Source: Mallotus nudiflorus (Eukaryota; Streptophyta; Magnoliopsida; Malpighiales; Euphorbiaceae). From it: DNA of 64,000 nucleotides. Every line of letters begins with the position of its first letter. Within the stretch, counting starts at the first letter, position 1. Made by a program: the position numbers and the translations under genes. A model generated the notes under the pieces. It was given only the letters and a program-made list of their open reading frames with translations. It searched no databases and was not told the origin of the DNA. Below, in pieces: positions 48,673 through 56,115 of the stretch. The DNA is taken from assembly GCA_947683625.1 (NCBI GenBank), contig CANTUR010000538.1, forward strand, positions 1,178,001 through 1,242,000. Direction: 5' to 3'.

Positions 48673-50715
48673 TTAAGTGTTCTTTTGGACCCAAACCTTT
48701 TTTGGTCTAGGTTGGTTAGTTTTAAGATAATCCGTAGGAAGTAAATTCATATGCAGTTTTCTATAAAAACACACATTATTGGTATGTCCTTTAATCATGC
48801 AATATGAACATACAATATTTTTAAATTTATTTCTCCTAGAATGAAATGCTTTCCTAGTGTGTGTAGCATGCCTTTGGTGTTGTGTGTATCTTTTGTTATT
48901 ATTTTGTGACATTAAGTGAGACATACATTGGCAATGGTGATGAGCATTTTGATAAGTTTGTGCAATATGTTTATGTGCATTGTATTGTGCAACATGCCTA
49001 TTATAATTATGTCTAGTGTACATATAAGCATGCTTAGGTTGAGATGCTCTAGTTTGAGACTTACCTCTTTGTGTTAATGAAGGGTTAATCTTATGAGATT
49101 TTTCCTTGCTATTTAACACATGAGATTTTTTAGCTTGAATCTCATTTGAGGTTGAAGGAGTAGAATCATGTGAAGCTTTAACAAAAGTAATATGTGATGA
49201 GGATGATGAAGACATTCCATTTTTATATCCAATTCCATGGGTATCTCCATGAAATTTTTGAGAGTCAAGAAGACTATCTAAAGTTTCTTTTCCTCTCTTA
49301 AATTTAGCAATGGACTTTTTTAATTCTAAGACTTCCTCAGAAAGCTTATAATTTTCATCTTTTGCTTTCTTAAGTTGGTCTTCCAAAGAATTACAAGATT
49401 TAGCATCACTTACAAGTTTTTCATTTGATGCAACAAGTTTAGCAAAATCAATTTTCAAACATTCAAAATCCTTATTTAAGCTAGCTAACTCATGTTTATA
49501 TTTTTTCTTCCTAGATAACAAACTTTTGCATTTAGCAAGCAATTTGCTCACAATAGAGCTCTCATCATCATTATCATCATCATCATCATAATATTCATCA
49601 CAATCATCAAAAGAGGAGTAAGAAGTGGATGGTACCTCATTTTCGTTTTCAATGGCCATGAAGCAAAGATTGGCAACTTCTTGTTGTTCCTCTTCCTCTT
49701 CAGATTCGGAGGAATCATCCCAAGTAGCTTTGAATGCCTTCTTCTTATCTTTTGGTCCCTTGCTCTTGAATTTGAGTTTGGGACATTCATTTCTAATGTG
49801 TCCCGGTTTCTTGCATTCATAGCAAGTAACCTCTTTTATTTTCTTCCTCCCATCTCCTTCGAACTTCTTGTTGAAGTCCCTTGTTCTTGAGAAATTTTTC
49901 TTTCTTAAGAACTTCTTGAAGTTCCTAGTGAGCATGGCAATGTCACCATCTTCATCACTAGAATCTTTAATGCTTTCCTCTTCACTATCTTCTTGAAGAG
50001 CTTTTAGAGCAATGCTCTTTTTCTTTTCTTCTTTCTCTTCTTGTTCTTCACCTCTTTGCTTGATGGTGAGCTCATGTGTCAAAAGCTTACCAATGAGCAC
50101 ATCAGTTGATAGAGTGGAGAGGTCTTGAGCTTCCTTAATTGAGGTAACACGAGATTCCCAATCCTTCTTAGGTAGGATTCTTAGAATCTTGTTGTTTACT
50201 TCTTCCTTGGAGAAATGTTTTCCAAGTTTCTTGAGGGTTGTGAGGAGAGCATTGAGACGGTTTGTCATCTCCGTGATTGATTCTTGAGGCTTCATTTTGA
50301 AGAGTTCATATTCATACATATGAAGTTGAACCTTCTTGCTTCTCACTTGAATGTTGCCTTCATAGTGATTCTCCAAGGTCTCCCACATTTCTTTAGCTGA
50401 AATGCAATGTTGAAGCTTGCCTCCTTCTTCTCTTGTCATGGAGGAGACTAGAGTAATCATAGCCTTTTTATTTTTGTGATTTTCTTCCTTTTGATCAACA
50501 CTCCATTGGCTTCTTGCAAGTGTAGTTACCACACCATCAATGATAGTTGTAGGTGGTTCCCAACCTCTTAGGACAATGTCCCAAAGTTTAATGGAATCAC
50601 AATCAAGATATAATTCCATTTTGAATTTCCAATGTGGATAGTCACTACCATCAAAGAATGGTCTAAGAGAAGAGATGTTTTGTGATTCACTCCCCATGAT
50701 CTTGTATTCTAGCAA
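48673..50715 (-). CDS. Sire-F gag (capsid-nucleocapsid), 680 codons
   Basis: The likely start is the internal ATG at 50697 (MGSESQNISSLRPFF), since Sire-C keeps the same start; an upstream ATG at 50715 adds six codons. Residues about 70-220 match the UBN2/gag family of copia (TREEGGKLQHCISAKEMWET). A CCHC knuckle CYECKKPGHIRNEC lies near residue 300, acid-rich runs near 340-390, a coiled-coil-like stretch about 410-480, and a second knuckle-like CSYCMIKGHTNNVCFYRK near 640. It builds the particle and binds genomic RNA. It stops at TAA eight codons before the stop used by Sire-C. Confidence 0.88.
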   Translation of the reverse strand: MLEYKIMGSESQNISSLRPFFDGSDYPHWKFKMELYLDCDSIKLWDIVLRGWEPPTTIIDGVVTTLARSQWSVDQKEENHKNKKAMITLVSSMTREEGGKLQHCISAKEMWETLENHYEGNIQVRSKKVQLHMYEYELFKMKPQESITEMTNRLNALLTTLKKLGKHFSKEEVNNKILRILPKKDWESRVTSIKEAQDLSTLSTDVLIGKLLTHELTIKQRGEEQEEKEEKKKSIALKALQEDSEEESIKDSSDEDGDIAMLTRNFKKFLRKKNFSRTRDFNKKFEGDGRKKIKEVTCYECKKPGHIRNECPKLKFKSKGPKDKKKAFKATWDDSSESEEEEEQQEVANLCFMAIENENEVPSTSYSSFDDCDEYYDDDDDNDDESSIVSKLLAKCKSLLSRKKKYKHELASLNKDFECLKIDFAKLVASNEKLVSDAKSCNSLEDQLKKAKDENYKLSEEVLELKKSIAKFKRGKETLDSLLDSQKFHGDTHGIGYKNGMSSSSSSHITFVKASHDSTPSTSNEIQAKKSHVLNSKEKSHKINPSLTQRGKSQTRASQPKHAYMYTRHNYNRHVAQYNAHKHIAQTYQNAHHHCQCMSHLMSQNNNKRYTQHQRHATHTRKAFHSRRNKFKNIVCSYCMIKGHTNNVCFYRKLHMNLLPTDYLKTNQPRPKKVWVQKNT

Positions 50716-50734
50716 TAAAGTACCTAGAATTCAA

Positions 50735-50746
50735 GCTCTGATACCA
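50735..50746 (-). other. primer-binding site of Sire-F
   Basis: Sense TGGTATCAGAGC, a perfect complement to the 3' end of plant initiator tRNA-Met, two bases from the 5' LTR. Confidence 0.92.
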
Positions 50747-50748
50747 AA

Positions 50749-52244
50749 TAAAAAGAGTCCTAGAGGGGGGGTGAATAGGACTATGAAATAAAAATGAGAA
50801 ATTAAAAGAATTCTTTGCAAGAATTAAATAGAAGTTGAGAAGGAAGAATGAAGAACACAAAGATTTAAGGAGTTCGGATTCAACAACAATCCTACGTCTC
50901 CACCTAACTTATCCCCAAGTTAGGATTTTCAATCACCCACAATCTTATTCACAGGATTAAGATTATACAAGAGTTTTATGGCTCACTCTTACAACCTCAC
51001 AACATGAGTTTTCAAGGCTCACTCAAAAACCAAAACCCAAGTGTTTCAATGGACAACACTTAAACCAATTCCTTTAGAAATAAATCTCACTTCCCTTCTA
51101 ATCTAACCCAAGATTTAAGATGAAGAGAAATTCTATTTCTAACACACACCCAACTCTCACAAGAGTTATACAAACAAAGAATTATTTAAGAGAATTTGAG
51201 AGCTCAATGAAAGCTTAAGAGATAATAAAATGATAAAACAAGTTGCTTCACTTCCATTCAGCTCTAGAGGTATTTATACTAAAAAATATAGCTGTTGTAG
51301 GTGCAAATGATGTGTCCAACGTGTATATTTTGAATTATTGAGACTGATGCTGTCAGACAGCTATTCATGGATTGAAACCGTAATTGGCTCCTCAGGAAGT
51401 TTGAATTTGCCCATACTTTCTTCATAAAAGCTGTAGATATTTGAATTATCTTTCCATATCAATTTGAATCACCTAAATTGGACTTCTGTAGCTTAAGATA
51501 TGTCCAAAATACTAAGGGTTGTGCAATCTGTAATGCAGACTACGGTCAGACAGCTATACCCAAATTGAAGCCGTGATTTGATCCTGAAGAATTTTGAATT
51601 TGCTCATACTTTCTTCATGAAAGCTGTATATATTTGAATTAGCTTTCCATTAAATTTTGAATCACCTAAATTTGACTTCTGTAGCTCGGGATATGTCCAA
51701 ATTACTGAGGATTGTGCAATCTGAAATGCAGAATACTGTCAGACAGCTATATACAAGTTGAAGCCGTGATCTGCGCCTGAATAGATTCGAATTTGCCTAT
51801 ATTTTCTTCATGAAAGTTGTAGATATTTGACTTATATTTTCATACTATTTTGAATCACCTCAATTGGACTTCTGTAACTCAAGATATGTCCAAAATACTA
51901 AGAGATGTGCAGTCTGAGATGGTAGACGTACACGTGAATTTCAACTCAAAATTTGCATAACCAAATGAACTTGGATTTTCTCAAAAAAGCCCAATTCAGA
52001 AAGCTTAAGATGTCTGCTTCAAATGTTAAGAAGCCCATTTTCTCATTTAAGAGCTCTAAATATGTCAAAAACCTTCTTCAATCTCAGAGGTTCAATCAGC
52101 CCGAAAAGTCATTATACATCCAAAAGTGTATATGCTTGGTATATGTTTCGTATATAATTCCCTACACACTTAATTGAAATTATTAGTATAAAAATTGTTT
52201 GTTAAAGTCCAAAATTAGGAGTTTGATCATGCAAATGGTCAACA
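50749..52244 (-). repeat. 5' LTR of Sire-F (1496 bp)
   Basis: TATA box (sense TATAAATA) at 51271-51278. Upstream of it in the sense direction are three tandem U3 units. The LTR is nearly identical to 42968-44451. Confidence 0.95.
51352..51930 (-). repeat. three 193-bp tandem units in Sire-F U3
   Basis: Units start GTCAGACAGCTAT at 51352, 51545 and 51738, exactly 193 bases apart. Each continues with TTTCTTCATGAAAGCTGTAG-like and GAATCACCT-rich text. They are diverged from each other but each is conserved between the two LTRs. They lie upstream of the TATA box, where enhancers are expected. Confidence 0.93.
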
Positions 52245-52249
52245 TAAAA

Positions 52250-54069
52250 CCTGAGAATAAAGACACTTATGAGTCTAAAACACGCCAGAAGCGTGGAAGA
52301 CCAATTGGTTCTAAGGATAAAAATCCTCAAAAGAGAAAGGGAGTAGATAATCATATTGAAGCGAGGAAAATATCCCTAAAGAAATAGAAAATAAAGAAAG
52401 TCATGAAACATTGTCATATACTATTACATGTGAAATCATAAATGACAAAGATGATCCTGAACCAAAATCAGTCATGGAATGTCAAAATAGGCATGATTGG
52501 ATAAAATGGAAAGATGCTATGAAGGCTGAATTGGACTCACTAAACAAATGAAATGTTTTTGGGCCAATTATTCCTTTGCCTAAAACTGTGAAACCTATAG
52601 GATACAAGTGGGTCTTTGTACGAAAGAGAAATGAGAAAAATGAAATAATAAGGTACAAAGCTAGACTTGTAGCTCAAGGTTTTTCACAAAGGCCAGGAAT
52701 TGATTATGATAAAATGTATTCTCCTGTTATGGATGCAATTACGTTCAGGTATTTGATTAGTCTAGTAGTTTCTAAGAAATTAGAAATGCGTCTTATAGAT
52801 GTTATGACTGCTTATTTGTATGGATCACTTGATAGTGACATTTATATGAAAATCCCTGAAGGATTTAAAATGCCTGAAGCATTAAGTACAAAACCCAAAG
52901 AAATGTATTCGATCAAGCTCTAGAGATCTTTATATGGGTTAAAATAGTCTGGGCGCATGTGGTATAATCGTTTAAGCGATTATTTGATTAATAAAGGATA
53001 TGTGAGTAATATTATTTGCCCATGCATTTTTATTAAGAAAACAATATCCGGATTTGTGATTATAGCTGTATATGTTGATGATTTGAATATCATTGGAACA
53101 TAAAATGAGATCCATGAAGCAACAGTATACTTAAAGGAAGAATTTGAAATGAAAGATCTTGGAAAAACCAAGTATTGCCTTGGTTTACAAATTGAGCAAA
53201 TGCACAATGGGATATTCGTGCATCAATCAAATTACACAGAAAAGATCTTGAAACGCTTTAATATGGATAAAGCAAATCCTTTAAGTACTCTAATGGTCGT
53301 TAGATCACTCAATATTGAAACTGATCCATTTCGACCCTGTGAAGAAAATGAAGAAATTCTTGGTCCTGAATTTCCATATCTTAGTGCCATTGGAGCTCTA
53401 ATGTATCTTGCTAATTGTACTAGACCTGACATTTCTTTTTCAGTTAATTTATTAGCAAGGTTCAGTTCAGCTCCAACAAAAAGGCATTGGAAAGGGATCA
53501 AACATATACTTCGATACCTTCGAGGAAATGTTGATTTGGGTTTATTTTATTCTAACAATTCAAAATAAGAATTGATTGGTTATGCAGATGTAGGGCATTT
53601 ATCTGATCCTTATAAAGCGAAATCTCAAACAGGTTATGTGTTCACAAATAATGGAACTGTAATTTCTTGGCGTTCCCAGAAACAAATGCTTGTCACTACT
53701 TCCTCAAATCATTCTGAAATTATTGCACTACATGAAGCAAGTAGAGAGTGTGTGTGGCTTAGATCAATGACACATCATATTGAAGAATCTTGTGGTTTTC
53801 CAGTCAACAAAAGTCTAACAATTTTATATAAAGATAATGTAGCATGCATTGTACAATTAAGGGAAGGATATATCAAAAGTGATAGAACCAAACATATACC
53901 TCTAAAATTCTTTTCATACACTCAAGAGCTAATAAAAGACAATCATATAGATATCAAGTATATTCAGTCTAGCCATAATTCAACTGATCTTTTCACAAAG
54001 GCACTTCCAACTACAATCTTTAGAAAGCACGTTCACGATATTGGAATGCGACATCTGCATACTATGTGA
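52250..54069 (+). pseudogene. Copia-B pol, 3' part (RT-RNaseH)
   Basis: Resumes after Sire-F with PENKDTYESKTRQKR. A one-base deletion relative to Copia-A near 52362 (ATTGAAGCGAGG for ATTGATAGCGAGG) shifts the frame. Stops follow at about 52549 (CGA to TGA), 52921 and 52945 (CAG to TAG), 53101 (GAA to TAA) and 53566 (CAA to TAA). YVDD is kept near 53069-53080. It ends HLHTM as in Copia-A. Confidence 0.9.
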
Positions 54070-54200
54070 AGGAAGATTGTGCATATCAACTTGAGGGGGA
54101 GAAAATCATGCACTGTACTCTTTTTCCTTAAGCTAAAGTTTTTCCCACTGGGTTTTATTTAACAAGGTTTTAACGAGGCAGTTGCAAAATATTGTCATTC

Positions 54201-54209
54201 AAGGGGGAG
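54201..54209 (+). other. polypurine tract of Copia-B
   Basis: AAGGGGGAG abuts the 3' LTR; a second GAGGGGGAGAA lies near 54093-54103. Confidence 0.85.
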
Positions 54210-54523
54210 TATTATGAATGTGAATGAACAATATATTTCTTGTGAATGAACAATATATTGCTTGTGAGAGAATAGTACTCAAATAGTGAAAAAAAAATCT
54301 CTATATAAAGGGATTGAAATTCATTAATGAGAATGTTAAGAAGAAGAAAATATAGATTACTCTCCAAATTCTTTTAATATTATAGTTCTCTAAATTCTCT
54401 TCAAACTCTCTCTAAATTCTCTCAAATCATTCTACTATAAAATATTTTTCTTCTAGTTAAATACTACTAAATTCAAGTTTAGTTCTATAACAAAATAAGT
54501 AATTCAATCTTTATTTCACAACA
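54210..54523 (+). repeat. 3' LTR of Copia-B
   Basis: It is 314 bp and keeps the intact CTATATAAAG box at 54301-54310. It differs from the 5' LTR at four places by my reading. It points towards the NLR gene, whose ATG is 1.8 kb away. Confidence 0.92.
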
Positions 54524-54528
54524 AATGA

Positions 54529-54707
54529 CATTTAATTAAGAGAAGCTATAAAAAAAAATTCCACAATTTACTGTTTATGCATCCAACACATGTACTCCTT
54601 CCTTCTTATCCTCTTAGCTGTCCCACCAAATCACCAATTGCCACATTCTAGTTTTTTACCTTCTCTTCAATCACTTAATGACTAAAGTATTCTCTCTATT
54701 TATCTAT

Positions 54708-54738
<31 letters not shown>

Positions 54739-54762
54739 TAGATTCTAAAGCAAGGGTGTGAC
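54529..54762. repeat. duplicated unit S2, right part
   Basis: Continues S2 after Copia-B and matches 37446-37700, ending GCAAGGGTGTGAC. It contains a (TTA)n tract at about 54708-54735. Confidence 0.85.
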
Positions 54763-56115
54763 AAAATTAGTGAATCAATTTATTATTCAAAACTAATATT
54801 AATAAAAATTAAAATGTTAAGTAAGCAATTTTAATTATCACTTTAAATAATCATAATTTGTTTAATCTTTTACAATAATCAAATATTCTTTGTGTTGTTC
54901 ACTAATATTTTTAGTATCTCAGAACTTATTTTTTAATTTTACAATTTTTTATTTGACCTCTGTTAGAAATTTTTTTAATTAATATAATTAAAAATTGAGA
55001 AGTAAATTTTAAAGTAGTTAAAATTTAAGGTTCTTTAGTGAAACTTAAAAAATTTATGAAAATATTTAGAAATTATTTTATAAATTTATGTCAAGAGTGA
55101 CAAAATTGGAGTTTAAAATTATTATTTATGTTTCTTCTTATAAGAAAAAGAAGATAAAAAATTTAATAAGTGTTAAATTTATTTTTTAGGGATCCAAAGA
55201 TATAATTAGATTTTTTAAATAAAATTTGATAGAATTAATATAATTTATAAGTTGAAGAAGCAAATTAAAATGGCTATTTTTCGTATTTTTTCTCTATTTT
55301 TAAAATGAATTTATGATTTAAATTGAATAACATTTAAAAATTCAGAAATTAGAAAATCAATTCTTATAAGAATAGATTTTGCCTTAATTTTTAAGTTTAT
55401 TTTTATTTTGGATTCACTAAAGATTAAGTAACCTAAAAGAAAATTTTTCTTTCATTCTTTCTTCCCCTCCACTCATCAATTCCTATAAATTTTTACGTTT
55501 ATAAATCACTAATGTTATCTTATCATTTTAGTTTTCCAAATTTTTTATTATATATTTTATTAATTTATCCTGTTAATTTATAAATTTATCATTTTAACAC
55601 TTTAAATTAATAAAAATGTGACTTGTGTTTATTAACCATTTTCTTAATTCATTTAAATGTTGAACTAATTTTGCCTTTACTTAAAAAAACATTACTTGTA
55701 TCTATAAGTTTTGTTCTTAGCGAGTTATGTGTTTAAATGATCAATTTGCAAATAAAATAAATAAACAAAATGTAGAATATCCATATGTATATATTAAATT
55801 TATTTTTAAATATACAATCAAGGCTCCATGAAATTTCTGCATAAGATATAATTCAAATTTGTTTTCTCAATTTGACCATTATATATCAAAATTAATTCGG
55901 AATTTTGAGTCTTAGTAAATGAGTCTAACCCATTAACAATTTGAAATTACAAATATTTTAAAGACTATCAAATTATTACTTTGCCACTTTATACCTTAGA
56001 AAGATTTCACATTCCGTTTCCACCTTTATCACTTGAGTACTGTGAGCTTTTACAGTTTGGTTCTTAAGGCTTCAATTTAATTATTCCCATTTCCTTCTTT
56101 TGATTACCTTTTAAT
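54763..56115. other. AT-rich spacer, upstream region of the NLR gene
   Basis: No ORF or transposon relation recognised. It must hold the promoter and 5' UTR of the gene at 56116, but I cannot place the transcription start. The ATG context (AATATGG, A at -3 and G at +4) is favourable. Confidence 0.5.

Larger units (their letters stand above)
42968..52244 (-). mobile_element. Sire-F: young sirevirus-like copia, nested in Copia-B
   Basis: A 9.3-kb element read leftwards. LTRs are 50749-52244 (5') and 42968-44451 (3'), differing by about seven substitutions and one 12-bp deletion. It has a perfect 5-bp target duplication, an intact initiator-Met primer site and polypurine tract, a 680-codon gag ORF and a pol with a single in-frame stop. 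A long gag with zinc knuckle, the WYLDSGCSRHMTGD protease region and repeated polypurine tracts before the 3' LTR point to the Sirevirus (SIRE/Maximus) branch. No env-like ORF lies between pol and the 3' LTR. Confidence 0.92.
39060..54523 (+). mobile_element. Copia-B: full-length copia element, split by Sire-F
   Basis: It has 314-bp LTRs at both ends, a primer site, gag, pol and a polypurine tract. Removing Sire-F (42968-52244 plus one target copy) gives about 6.2 kb. The family is the same as Copia-A. Coding is broken by stops at 40689, 41828 and 42821, a one-base deletion near 52362, and more stops at 52549, 52921, 52945, 53101 and 53566. The LTRs differ by four substitutions by my count, so it is fairly young. 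Confidence 0.93.
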
